64,000 nucleotides of DNA from Streptomyces sp. BV286 (GCF_019090165.1 NZ_JAHRIB010000206.1:1-64000); one strand, 5' to 3'; shown: positions 8,804 through 16,756, counted from the stretch's first letter. Notes: generated by a model not told the origin, from the letters alone. Numbers and translations are program-made.

Positions 8804-9703
8804 ATGACCGATGTGGTCATCTGCGCGCTCTCCGCGAGCGACGCCCATCTCTTCGACGCACTCCCCGACCCCCTGGGCGCCCGTGAAGGCCATCGGCGTA
8901 CCCAGTTCCGCCCCGAGTGGAAGCGCGTCGCCCTTCGCGACGGCGAGGTCGTCGCACGCGGCGCGTGGTGGGGCGGCCCCGACGACTCGGAACCCGTCAA
9001 CATCAACTGGTTCGACGTGGCCGAGGGTGAGGAGGAGGCCGGGGCCGAGCTCCTGCGCTCCGCTCCCTGGCAGGTCGAACTCGAGATCAACCTGCCCGGC
9101 GGCTGGCGGGAAAAGACCGACCTGCGCGCCGCCGCCGAGGCGCGCTTCGCCGCCGCACGAGCCGCAGGGTACGAACTCCTCGTGGAACGCTTCCTGTACC
9201 GCTGGACCCCGGAGCGAGGTCTGCCCGAGCGGCCCGGACGCCTGCGCTTCAGCGCCGAACCCGACGACACCGTGTTCTTCGACGCGTTGCGCCGCATCCA
9301 CTCCGTCACCCTGGACGCCCACGCGCTCAGGGCCGTCGAGGAGGGCGGCCTCGACCAGGCCGCCCAGGAGGAACTCGACTTCTTCCACTGGTGCCCCTCC
9401 CCACGGGAGTGGTGGCAGATCGCGCACACGCCGGAGGGCGACCTGGCCGGCATCCACATCCCCGCCCACAACCCCTCCGGCCCGACCATCGGCTTCATCG
9501 GAGTCGTCCCGGAACAGCGCGGTCGCGGCTACGCCTACGACCTCCTCGCGGAGTGCACCCACCTCCTCGTCGAGCAGGGCGCGGAGTTCGTCAGCGGAGC
9601 CACGGACCGCGGCAACTTCCCCATGGCCGCGAACTTCACCAGGGCCGGCTTCCCTGTCATCAGTGAACGCATCAACTTCCACCCGGCGGGCCAAGCGGCC
9701 TAG
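8804..9703 (+). CDS. GNAT-family N-acetyltransferase
   Basis: 299 residues with a GNAT fold in the C-terminal half: GFIGVVPEQRGRGYAYDLLA is motif A, the acetyl-CoA pyrophosphate loop (Q/R-x-x-G-x-G), followed by GATDRGNFPMAANFTRAGF, the typical N-x-x-M/A-x-x-x-x-x-x-GF motif B. The N-terminal half looks like a second, degenerate GNAT unit. A perfect GGAGG lies at 8793-8797 before the ATG. Substrate unknown. The 394 bp upstream (8410-8803) contains no recognisable gene. Confidence 0.85.
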   Translation: MTDVVICALSASDAHLFDALPDPLGAREGHRRTQFRPEWKRVALRDGEVVARGAWWGGPDDSEPVNINWFDVAEGEEEAGAELLRSAPWQVELEINLPGGWREKTDLRAAAEARFAAARAAGYELLVERFLYRWTPERGLPERPGRLRFSAEPDDTVFFDALRRIHSVTLDAHALRAVEEGGLDQAAQEELDFFHWCPSPREWWQIAHTPEGDLAGIHIPAHNPSGPTIGFIGVVPEQRGRGYAYDLLAECTHLLVEQGAEFVSGATDRGNFPMAANFTRAGFPVISERINFHPAGQAA

Positions 9704-9723
9704 CGAGGAGTAGCACGCGCTGA

Positions 9724-10113
9724 GGGGTCCGGTCAGAGGGCAGGTCCAGCCTGCTGCTCGCCTCCAACGGCGCAGTCCTCGCCGGGCTCACCTCGCTCAC
9801 CGACCGCCAACTGCCCGCCGTCACGCAGGCCTTCGGCGCAGCCGGCGTCCTCGCCCTGGCCGCCGCTTCCGTGCTGCTGCTCCTGGTCGTCCGGCCCCGT
9901 ATCGGCGGCAGTGACCGGGCCTCGTTCCCGTACTGGGCACGCCTGACCGAAGCCGAGATCCGCGCGTGCATGCACGGCGACACCCGTGCCGCCCGTATCC
10001 GGGTCCTGTCCCAGATCGCCCTCGGCAAGTACCGCTACCTCCGGCGTGCGGTGGATCTGATCCTGGCGGCCCTGGTTCTGCTACTTCTGGCCGCGATCGG
10101 CGCCCTGGCCTGA
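9724..10113 (+). pseudogene. Pycsar effector (DUF5706 membrane protein) lacking its N-terminus
   Basis: The frame reads SLLLASNGAVLAGLTSL, a hydrophobic helix ALAAASVLLLLVVRPRIGG, a loop containing FPYWARLTEAEIRACMH, and a closing helix LILAALVLLLLAAIGALA before TGA. That is the body of the PycTM-like effector family (anti-phage membrane effectors gated by cyclic UMP or CMP), which normally begins with a helix ending in DxKAS followed by LLLAFNGA. Here the DxKA stretch and any start codon are missing: the frame opens directly after TGA at 9721-9723 and the first usable GTG is at 9871. No nucleotide-cyclase gene is nearby. Confidence 0.68.
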
Positions 10114-10215
10114 CGGTCCTGCGTCCCGCCCCGCACCCCGCCCACTCCGGCGGCCGGTGCGGGACGGGACGCAGGACCGGACAGCCCGGCCCCGCACACC
10201 CGGAGGGAGCTCCAC

Positions 10216-10725
10216 ATGCCCAACACCCTGACTTCGCCCGCACGCCGTTACGCGGCGGACTCCCCCGCTGGCGCACCTGCTCGACATGGCGCAGGCCATC
10301 GGCGCACCCGACGCAGACAAGCAGTGCGAGGACGCCGTCACCACCGCGGCCCACCATGTCTACACGGCTCCTACACGGACACCCTCGCCGCGGTGGTCAA
10401 CGCGCTGGACTGGCAGGGCCACCCGGCCCTCCGGGACACCAGCGCCGATTCGTTCGAGCCGAGCGCGGCGGCGTGGCTGGACGGCGGCCTGTGGCTGCAC
10501 CACACGCTGCGCACCACGGAGGCCGACGGCGCGAGCGACGTGCTGACGCTGGTCCTGCCGTGCACCTGCGGCCACGGCTACACCGACATCGTCCTCGACA
10601 CGGAAGAAGACCTCATGGAGGTCCTCGCGGAGCTCCGGCCCACTCACGGCCGCTCCGTGCACGACGATGAAGCGCCGGACTGCCGAAGCGTCCAGCCGGC
10701 TCCTCTGCTGAACGGCCGCCGCTGA
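10216..10725 (+). pseudogene. DUF6195-like protein broken by two compensating frameshifts
   Basis: ATG at 10216 with GGAGGGAGC upstream opens MPNTLTSPARRYAAD. The natural continuation PLAHLLDMAQAIGAP...CEDAVTTAAHHVYTA is in the +1 frame (about 10262-10365), and the reading then returns to the first frame for YTDTLAAVVNALDWQG, LTLVLPCTCGHGYTDI and EVLAELRPTHGRS. The last block is typical of a Streptomyces family I recall as DUF6195. The first shift is at a run of five C near 10263. Confidence 0.55.
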
Positions 10726-10739
10726 CCACCTCGACGGAA

Positions 10740-10770
10740 GGGCCCGCCAGCGAGACGAGCTGACGGGCCC
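10740..10770. terminator. Bidirectional hairpin between convergent genes
   Basis: GGGCCCGCCAGC at 10740-10751 pairs with GCTGACGGGCCC at 10759-10770 with a single mismatch and a 7-nt loop. It sits exactly between the end of the plus-strand gene (10725) and the end of the minus-strand peptide gene (10795), the expected place for a shared terminator. Confidence 0.7.
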
Positions 10771-10794
10771 CGACGCAATCGATCTAGCGGTCCA

Positions 10795-10911
10795 CTACTT
10801 CGGTACGTGGCCGCAGCAGGCGACTGTTTCGGTGTGGTCGGCGCTGGCAAGCGGTACTACCGCGAGTACCGCTGCGAGTGCTACGAACAAGCCGAGTACG
10901 GCTTTGCGCAT
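10795..10911 (-). CDS. Small secreted Cys-Cys peptide precursor, copy B
   Basis: A 38-residue open frame: MRKAVLGLFVALAAVL, then AVVPLASA, then DHTETVACCGHVPK. It has the three parts of a Sec signal peptide (Arg-Lys, 16-residue hydrophobic core, Ala-Ser-Ala cleavage site), predicting a 14-residue mature peptide with adjacent cysteines and two histidines. GGAGG precedes the ATG by 8 nt. It is 33 of 38 residues identical to copy A, 74 bp upstream in the same direction. Within the predicted mature part only one residue differs, while two codons differ silently, which argues for a translated, conserved product. Function unknown. Confidence 0.68.
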   Translation of the reverse strand: MRKAVLGLFVALAAVLAVVPLASADHTETVACCGHVPK

Positions 10912-10985
10912 TGCTTGTCCTCCGGTGTTTGACGGAATCCTGTGCGCGCAGTGGCGGTCTGGTTGCACAGGAGTGTGGGATCCCG

Positions 10986-11102
10986 CTACTTCGGGTTATG
11001 GCCGCAGCAGGCGACGGTTTCGGTGTGGTCGGCGCTGGTGAGCGGTGCTGCTGCGAGTACTGCCGCGAGTGCTACGAACAAGCCGAGCAGGGCTTTGCGC
11101 AT
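10986..11102 (-). CDS. Small secreted Cys-Cys peptide precursor, copy A
   Basis: A 38-residue open frame: MRKALLGLFVALAAVL, AAAPLTSA, then DHTETVACCGHNPK. AGGAGG lies 7 nt upstream of the ATG, an ideal spacing. The architecture is that of a signal peptide followed by a very short mature peptide with a Cys-Cys-Gly-His core. Another ATG 5 nt upstream is out of frame and gives only 10 codons. It is transcriptionally upstream of copy B, and the pair ends at the hairpin at 10740. I recognise no family. Alternatives are a peptide signal, a metal-binding peptide, or a bacteriocin-like precursor; nothing nearby decides between them. Confidence 0.68.
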   Translation of the reverse strand: MRKALLGLFVALAAVLAAAPLTSADHTETVACCGHNPK

Positions 11103-11193
11103 TGCATGTCCTCCTGCGTTTGCCGGAAATTCGGTGCCGCTTGAGCGGTCACTGGTTCATACGCGCGAGATAGCGGCCCGGTTGCACAGGAGT

Positions 11194-12010
11194 TGTGTCT
11201 CTTACGTGAGGCCTGTCAGCCAGCGGCTGGTGGGCCACCCGCGGAATCTTCAGCGCCGCATCGGCCTCAGCGGCCCGGCGAGGCGATGACCGTTTAAGGG
11301 GCCCCGGGGCGGCCGCAGCATCGGCTAGGAGGCGGGCCGGGCGCCCCGGGGATGCTCCCGTCCCCGTCACAAGACGGACGCATCATCCAGCATGCCCGAC
11401 CGCAGGTCAGAGCAGGGATCAATGATCAAAGACAAGAGGCGCACCCCCCTACGCATGGGCAGCTCGAGGTGCGCTTCTCTCAGGCACGGTGGGTAGGGAG
11501 CGGTCGGCCTTCACCGCCCGAAGTACGGTTCGCAGCCGACTCCGTCACCGTCGCGGTCCGGGTGCGGCCCATAGCCGCGGTCTCCGCGGTACACCGGTGC
11601 TTACAGCATCAGCTGCCTGCACCGTGCCCTCACCGGAGAACTGGACGCCCCGGAGACAGGGTCCGGTTCTGGGCTTTCGTTCTGTCAATCCAGTTCACGG
11701 CTACCGTCCTACCCGGGATCGCGGACCGATCCCCGCAGCGCGCACGCGCGTCCGTCGGACGGGGGCGGCCAGGGGTGGGGCGGTCTTGTGGGGCGCGGGA
11801 GATTGGGAAGTGGCCCGGGTGTTCGGGCCTGTGTTTGCGATCGCGGCGGCCCAGCTCGCTGACCCTGGCCGGTTTGACCGGCTCACGGACGAGGCGATCG
11901 CGCGGAGCTGGCGAAGGGACGCCGGACATTCTGCGGGGTCGCTGGGAACATCGGGCGGTTGGCGCTGAGAACGGCCATGGTCACTGGTGCCACGGTTCTT
12001 ACCGGCGCCC
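11194..12010. other. Gene-poor stretch with one decayed excalibur fragment
   Basis: About 800 bp without a credible intact gene on either strand. The open frames have the composition of non-coding high-GC DNA. The only recognisable piece is the excalibur-domain remnant at 11511-11626. Confidence 0.5.
11511..11626 (-). pseudogene. Excalibur calcium-binding domain fragment
   Basis: On the minus strand 11511-11600 encodes APVYRGDRGYGPHPDRDGDG followed by VGCEPYFGR and a stop. DxDxDGxxCE is the hallmark of the excalibur domain found at the C-terminus of secreted actinobacterial proteins. A TAA sits directly in front of it in frame; the preceding VQAADA, resembling the usual CxxVRAAGAAP, is in another frame, so a frameshift and loss of the N-terminus have occurred. 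Confidence 0.55.
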
Positions 12011-12232
12011 CTACATGTAGATGGGGGACAGAATCCAGGCGAGGAAGCCGAGCACGCCGACTGCGACGACGAGCATGAAGTAGAAGTCGCTGTCTGGGTG
12101 CTTGGGGCGGATGGTGATGCGGTGGGTGCTGTCGCGGGTGGCTTCTCCGCCGGACCAGCCCCAGCCGCTGTCGCCGTCGTGGCCGCAGTCTGCGCTGCCG
12201 TTGTCCGGGCCGTGGCCGCATCCGTGTGGCAT
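12011..12232 (-). CDS. Small membrane protein with a Cys/His-rich N-terminus
   Basis: 73 residues from ATG at 12230-12232, with GGAGGGGG a few bases upstream. The N-terminus MPHGCGHGPDNGSADCGHDG is rich in His, Cys and Asp. The middle THRITIRPKHPDSDFYF is followed by one transmembrane helix MLVVAVGVLGFLAWIL ending just before the stop. It has the look of a conserved single-pass protein with a metal-binding-like cytoplasmic or extracellular tail. No family name is certain. Upstream lies the RHS fragment; downstream is gene-poor. Confidence 0.6.
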   Translation of the reverse strand: MPHGCGHGPDNGSADCGHDGDSGWGWSGGEATRDSTHRITIRPKHPDSDFYFMLVVAVGVLGFLAWILSPIYM

Positions 12233-12298
12233 GAAGTCCCCCTCCATCAAGTCCGACGTCCTGACGGTAGCGGGCTTTGCAGGAGTGGAAGAGGCATT

Positions 12299-12840
12299 GC
12301 GGCCGATTCACAGTCGGTCTCGTTGCCCGGCGTGGTGCCCGAGCCCATGGCGTCGGTGGCGGTGTCGATGTTGTGGTTCGCGTCGAACTTCGTGGACCGC
12401 TTGTGGGTCAGCGCGTCCGTCACCTCGGACACCCCGCCGTCGGCGTTGTGCTTGTACGAGGTGCTGTGGGACTCGGGGTCGGTTGCCTTCGTCGTGCCCG
12501 CGGCGGAAGGCGCGGTGGTGTCGTAGTGGTAGGTCCAGGTGGGGCCGGTGTGGACGGAGCCGTTGAACTCGGTGGCGCGCAGCATGGAGGTGACGCGGTT
12601 GGCGTCGTCGTAGGTGAAGGCGGTGACGCGCCCTTCGGCGGTGGTGATCTTGTTGATCCGGCCGGAGGAGTCGTGGCCGAAGGCGGTGGGCTTGCCCTCG
12701 GTGTCGGTGGTCTTGGCCAGGTTGCCGGACGGGTCGAGGTCGAAGACGGCGGTGCGGCCGGTGTGGTCCTTGGCCTGCCACTGCGAGGCGTCGGTCTTCA
12801 GCAGGTCGACCGACCGGCCGGAGCGGGTCTCGCCGGGGCA
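12299..12840 (-). pseudogene. RHS/YD-repeat protein fragment
   Basis: The minus strand encodes successive YD-type repeats: GRTAVFDLDPSGNLAKTTD, EGKPTAFGHDSSGRINKITT, AEGRVTAFTYDDANRVTSM, and a later KRSTKFDANHNIDTATDAMG. These belong to the repeat barrel of RHS proteins, which carry polymorphic toxins. The fragment has neither the N-terminal domains nor a toxin tip: it opens immediately after the tap stop codon and ends in unrelated sequence after NETDC. Confidence 0.72.
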
Positions 12841-12851
12841 GCCAGCCGGCG

Positions 12852-14447
12852 CTAGGAGGTGCCCTCGGAGGGCTCCGCGCAGGTGCTGGGACCGGTGCCG
12901 ACGGTGTAGACGTCCTTGACCTTCACTTCGGTGACGCCGCGGCCTTCGGAGAACACCGCGCGCCAGTCGCCGGTGACGTGGAGTTCGTCGGTGCCCATCG
13001 CACGGACCACCATCAGGCCGTCGTCGTAGGCGCGGTGGGCCTTCCACCACAGGTTCGCGAAGGCCTGGGAGCGGATCAGGTGCATCCAGTCGGTGCGGTA
13101 GAGCTCCCGGTTGTAGTTCGACTCCCCCAGCGTGGAGACGAACTTGGAGTACATCGCCTTCACGTACTCCAGTGTCACCTCGTCGCCCTCGGCGATCGCC
13201 CGGTCCCGGGCGTCCTTCAACGCGATGCGGAACTTCTCCAGCAGGCCCTCCGTGGCACCCGACGTCCACGACTCGTGGATCTCAGGCGGGTCGCACAGCC
13301 CGTACTTCGGGCCGGACAGGCGCAGCAGCAGGCGCAGGGTGGGTTCGGTGACCCACAGGGGGCCCGGCTCGTCGCGGTTGCCGACCGGGTTCGGCAGCAC
13401 CGCCTCGTGCTCCCACACGGGCGGGGTGATCAGGTGTAGGCCGGCGCGGCGCCGGTCGTGATGGTTGCCGGTGGTGTGTTCGAGCTGGCCGAGCGGCAGG
13501 TGGGTCTTGAGGGCGGACAGGTAGGCGCCGTTGATGTCGAGGGCGGTCACCTCGTGCCGGCCCGTGGGCAGGTGGGGGCGCGTCCATTTCGGGCGGGCCT
13601 CCCAGACGTGGTCAGCGCCGCGGGCACTTTGCTTGCGCAGGATGTCGGGCAGCCACGGGTGGGCGACGACGTCGTAGCGGCCGCCCCTGCGGGTGTGGTC
13701 CAGCAGTGCCATCGCGTCCGGGATCGCCCGCTTCACCAACGCGGCGGTCGCTGCTTCGACGTCACCGGTGTGGCCGGCGAGTGCGGCCGTGACTGCCGCG
13801 CCGATCAGATCCGGGGTCTCGGAGGCCGTCTGCGCCCGGCGGCCCACCGGCATCACCTTCACGCCAGGCACCCTGCCCGGCTGCACGGCAGGCAGCGGCT
13901 TCCCGACGGACGGCGGCTGCTCGGCGGGCGGCGGCTGCTGTGGTCCGGCCGGTGGTACGGGCTGCGGTGGCTGCGCGGGGCCGGCCGTGCCGCACTCGGC
14001 CAGGTCCAGGTGCTGCGGGAATCCCTCCACCTGGTGCCGGGCGGGCTGTCCGCACAGCACGCACGGCTGCGGGTCGGCCAGGACGTCGTCCTCACCGTCG
14101 GCGGCGTGGGGAGCGGCGCTCTGTCCGGCTTCCGCCGGCTCGCCGTCCCCTGGCTCGCCGCCTCCGAGCTCACTGCCGGCGGTCGCGTCGGCGGCCTCGG
14201 CCTCGGCGGCGAGTTTCGTGCGGGCTCCCTCAAGGAAGTAGGCGTATTTCTCCCGTACTTCACCGCCGGGGTCCCGCCCTGTCTCCCAGCCCCCGATGGT
14301 GGACGGGCCCACCCCCAGAGCCTGCGCGAGCTGGGCCCGCGACAGATGCAGCCCTTCACGCAGGGAGCGCCGCTCGGCGGCGGGCGGCAGCGGGACTTCC
14401 TGCCTGGCTGCGGCGAGCAGGGCGTCGATCGCGCCGAAGTCGGTCAT
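12852..14447 (-). CDS. tap: Telomere-associated protein Tap-like, with polymerase-B-like motifs
   Basis: 531 residues. Residues 34-58 are an XRE helix-turn-helix (LSRAQLAQALGVGPSTIGGW). Residues 129-152 carry a Cys-x2-Cys...His...Cys finger. After a Pro/Gln-rich linker, the C-terminal half has DINGAYLSAL (304 on), KAMYSKFVSTLGE (430 on) and MGTDELHVTG (484 on). The HTH and C-terminal sequence are what I know as Streptomyces Tap, which binds the telomeric 3' overhang and recruits terminal protein. I recall Tap as roughly 740 residues, so this copy may be shortened; its stop abuts the RHS scar and no tpg follows. It shares an ATGA overlap with the XRE gene upstream. Confidence 0.72.
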   Translation of the reverse strand: MTDFGAIDALLAAARQEVPLPPAAERRSLREGLHLSRAQLAQALGVGPSTIGGWETGRDPGGEVREKYAYFLEGARTKLAAEAEAADATAGSELGGGEPGDGEPAEAGQSAAPHAADGEDDVLADPQPCVLCGQPARHQVEGFPQHLDLAECGTAGPAQPPQPVPPAGPQQPPPAEQPPSVGKPLPAVQPGRVPGVKVMPVGRRAQTASETPDLIGAAVTAALAGHTGDVEAATAALVKRAIPDAMALLDHTRRGGRYDVVAHPWLPDILRKQSARGADHVWEARPKWTRPHLPTGRHEVTALDINGAYLSALKTHLPLGQLEHTTGNHHDRRRAGLHLITPPVWEHEAVLPNPVGNRDEPGPLWVTEPTLRLLLRLSGPKYGLCDPPEIHESWTSGATEGLLEKFRIALKDARDRAIAEGDEVTLEYVKAMYSKFVSTLGESNYNRELYRTDWMHLIRSQAFANLWWKAHRAYDDGLMVVRAMGTDELHVTGDWRAVFSEGRGVTEVKVKDVYTVGTGPSTCAEPSEGTS

Positions 14448-14755
14448 CGCGCTCCCCCGTCCGCGCCCGCGGAGCGGCCACCGGTGGCCGGGCGGCCGGG
14501 CACGCGGCGGCGTGGGGCGGGGAGGGCTTCGGCGGCCCGGGTCGGGCCGGCCACCAGATCGTGCACGGAGATGCCGTAGTGCGCGGCGACCGCGTCACAG
14601 TCGGCCAGGCTCCATGCGGCGGTCCCGGACTGACGCCGACTCACCTGTGCCTGGCTCACCCCCAATGCGGCGGCGAGGTCGGTCTGCGACTCGCCACTCG
14701 CGTGCAGGAGGGCGGCGACAGCTGACCGCACCAGCCCTTCAAGAGCCATACTCAT
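14444..14755 (-). CDS. Small XRE-family DNA-binding protein
   Basis: 103 residues. ALLHASGESQTDLAAALGVS then QAQVSRRQSG is a compact helix-turn-helix; LADCDAVAAHYGISVHDLVAG completes the XRE fold. The C-terminus is Pro/Arg-rich and low complexity. ATG at 14755 is chosen (a second ATG lies two codons later); the stop overlaps the Tap start by ATGA, so the two are translationally coupled. The role may be to regulate the tap operon. Confidence 0.7.
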   Translation of the reverse strand: MSMALEGLVRSAVAALLHASGESQTDLAAALGVSQAQVSRRQSGTAAWSLADCDAVAAHYGISVHDLVAGPTRAAEALPAPRRRVPGRPATGGRSAGADGGAR

Positions 14756-14961
14756 GACGGGCATTCTGTCACGCTTGGCGCATGGTGAATGTGTAAGACG
14801 CATACTTCTGGTGCGGTGGGTGTGCGGGCCGTGCGGTTGCTGCCGGAGTGGTCCTCGAGCCCGGTTCGAGGCCGGAGCGTTCAACTGGGGGCAAGGCCTG
14901 GAATCGGCTCCACACAGTCGTTCGACGACTCAACCGGGGCCTGATCTGTTCTCGGATTCGC

Positions 14962-15146
14962 ATGTCGAGCAACTTCCCGGCCTTCGCCGAACTGATCGCG
15001 CAGTCCAAGCACTCCGCCGTGCACCTGGAGATGCGTGACCTCTACACCCCAAGGGCCCGGTCTTCGTCGACTGGCAAAAGGGCCTCCCGATCGACTACGA
15101 CCGGCACAGCGACTGGGTCGACCTGGTGCAGGAAGCGGTCACGCGC
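14962..15146 (+). pseudogene. DUF6879-family protein, frameshifted and truncated
   Basis: ATG at 14962 starts FPAFAELIAQSKHSAVHLEM then RDLYTP. The matching continuation GPVFVDWQKGLPIDYDRHSD and WVDLVQEAV is in another frame, implying loss of a few codons near 15048. Homology ends about 15146. Proteins with SAVHLEMRD...Y...W...WxxLV are the DUF6879 family, usually encoded next to an XRE/DUF5753 regulator. Confidence 0.55.
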
Positions 15147-15262
15147 CGACCCTGTCCCGGTGGCGCCCAGTCCACCGGGAGGGCGCGCTTTGACGCCAAT
15201 GTTCGCGGGGTGACACGGAAACACAAAAGCGACACCCTTGAGAACAAGCTCGGACCCAATTC

Positions 15263-15380
15263 CATTGCTTTTAGCCCACCTCTCTGCTCCCGGAACGGCA
15301 AAACCTTGCGCCCAGCTGAGACACCAACTCTCCGTCGCCGCAGGGACCGGACGACGCTGGTTGCAGGCAGGGCGAGTTGG
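15263..15380. repeat. 118-bp interspersed repeat, copy 1
   Basis: Aligns without gaps to 50916-51033 with 14 mismatches by hand count (about 88 percent identity), in the same orientation. It contains the inverted pair CCAACTC (15324-15330) and GAGTTGG (15374-15380); the right end of the homology coincides with GAGTTGG. On the minus strand both copies are open (LALPATS.VRSLRRRRVG...KVLPFR). Confidence 0.7.
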
Positions 15381-15384
15381 CCGC

Positions 15385-16029
15385 GTTGCGGGCTCGCGGG
15401 CAGCAGCGTCCATACGCCTTGGGGGGTGTTGGGGGCGAGGACAGGGTGCGGGCAGCGGGGGCACTGGCGGGTCTGGGCTACGCATCGGATGTCCTCGATG
15501 GCTGTCTCGGCGAGGCAGGGGCCCAGTAGCAGTGGCACGACGGGCGGGACGGCCCGTCGTGCCGACGGGTTCTCGCAGGCGGGGGTGAAGGCGCCTGTGT
15601 CGGTCAAGCGGCGGGTACGGACGGCAAGTTGGCGGTGCATCGCCTCGAGGTGCAGGCCGGAGGGGCGGCCGGAGGGGCGGACGGCGTGCCGTCGGGGCAG
15701 AGCATCGTGTGCGGGATGCGGCACCAGGCGCTGCCGTCGCCGTACGGGTGGGCGATGCCGCAGCTCAGGTGCCAGCGCCAGGCAGCGGGCACGTGGGCGA
15801 TGGCCAGTTCGGCGGGGTGCACGGCGAAGGGCCGCTGGTCGGCACGCGGATAGAAGTCGATGCGGTTGCCACACCGGCGGCAGCGGCCGCTCGGGCCCAC
15901 ACGCAGCAGGCTGCGAGGGCTGCAGTCCCGCAGAACCGTGTGGTGTTTCGGGATCGTCCGTGTCGGAGTGTTCGAACTTCTCGGCGCGCCAACTGCAACC
16001 ACAGCAGACACGGATGCGTGCTCTACCAC
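15385..16029 (-). pseudogene. DUF6083-family protein with a frameshift in a GC direct repeat
   Basis: The first part, in one frame, has GRCRRCGNRIDFYPRADQRP, then HPAELAIAHVPAAWRWHLS and GSAWCRIPHTMLCP: zinc-ribbon-like CRxCGNRI and WHxS...WC are typical of DUF6083. The second part, in another frame, has LAVRTRRLTDTGAFTPA and IEDIRCVAQTRQCPRCPHPV, the expected C-terminal half. The switch occurs at 15656-15680, where GGAGGGGCGG is directly repeated, a site prone to slippage. GTG at 16029 is a possible start. Confidence 0.6.
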
Positions 16030-16063
16030 GACGATGTCTGTGCCTTCTTGAAGGGCTGTCCGC

Positions 16064-16756
16064 TTGTCATCTCTGTCCCCGATTCCCCCTCTTCCCCCGG
16101 CTCTCACCTCGCCGCGTGGTCAGTCCCTCGCCGCGAAGATTCGGCGCGCCTTCCGTTCCCGCAAGGCGCTCTCCGGTGTCATGCAATTCTTCATCGACTG
16201 GGGGATCCCTATCGGTGCGGGCGTGCTCCTCGTCTGGACCTACTCCGCCGTGCGCAGCGGTCTGGGCGGCCGGAAGGTCTATGAGGTCTTCACCCTCATT
16301 GATGAACCGCCGAATCACCTGACGGCTTGGATCGCTTCCCTAATCGGATGGCTGCTCGTGCCCGCGCTCATCGGTGGTGTCGCCGGTCACGTCATTGCCA
16401 CTCGGATTCAACGGGTCAAAGACATTGCGACCAACAATCTTTTCACGGTAAGGCCTATGAGCCAACGGTTGCGGCCCCCCAGGCTCATCACCCTTCTTGG
16501 GGACTTGTTCAATAAGTCTCTGGAAGACCAGCAAGTGCTGGACACGTATGTGCGAATCCTCCACAGAGGGAACTGGAAGACCGCGCAAGAGCACTGGGAG
16601 GTTCTGGTCCGGGACATCATGTGCACAGCCGAGTTGGCAGACCTGCACCGTGCCGATGCCCTGGAAGCGGCCGAGAGCATCTCTCGACAGCTTGTGTTGC
16701 TGCCCGCATTCAAAGACATCTGCCTGGTCTGCGCCGTCCGTGGCCAGGGAACGTGA
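16064..16756 (+). CDS. DUF6313-type membrane protein
   Basis: 230 residues if TTG at 16064 is used (AAGGG at 16051-16055); ATG at 16181 is an alternative that removes a Pro-rich basic leader. Two transmembrane segments are evident: FIDWGIPIGAGVLLVWTYSA (about 43-62) and IASLIGWLLVPALIGGVAG (about 90-108). The remaining 120 residues are soluble and helical with two cysteines near the end. It resembles the Streptomyces DUF6313 family, function unknown. A second small gene follows 15 bp later. Confidence 0.68.
   Translation: MSSLSPIPPLPPALTSPRGQSLAAKIRRAFRSRKALSGVMQFFIDWGIPIGAGVLLVWTYSAVRSGLGGRKVYEVFTLIDEPPNHLTAWIASLIGWLLVPALIGGVAGHVIATRIQRVKDIATNNLFTVRPMSQRLRPPRLITLLGDLFNKSLEDQQVLDTYVRILHRGNWKTAQEHWEVLVRDIMCTAELADLHRADALEAAESISRQLVLLPAFKDICLVCAVRGQGT

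Larger units (their letters stand above)
10795..11193 (-). repeat. Tandem duplication carrying the two peptide genes and a shared upstream motif
   Basis: The two coding copies start 191 bp apart. Each is preceded (on the minus strand) by the same 14-mer ACTCCTGTGCAACC, at 10961-10974 for copy B and 11180-11193 for copy A, lying 50 and 78 nt before the respective start codons. The sequence between motif and ribosome site has diverged by insertions or deletions, while the coding parts stay aligned without gaps. The 14-mer may be a promoter or regulator site. Confidence 0.65.
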
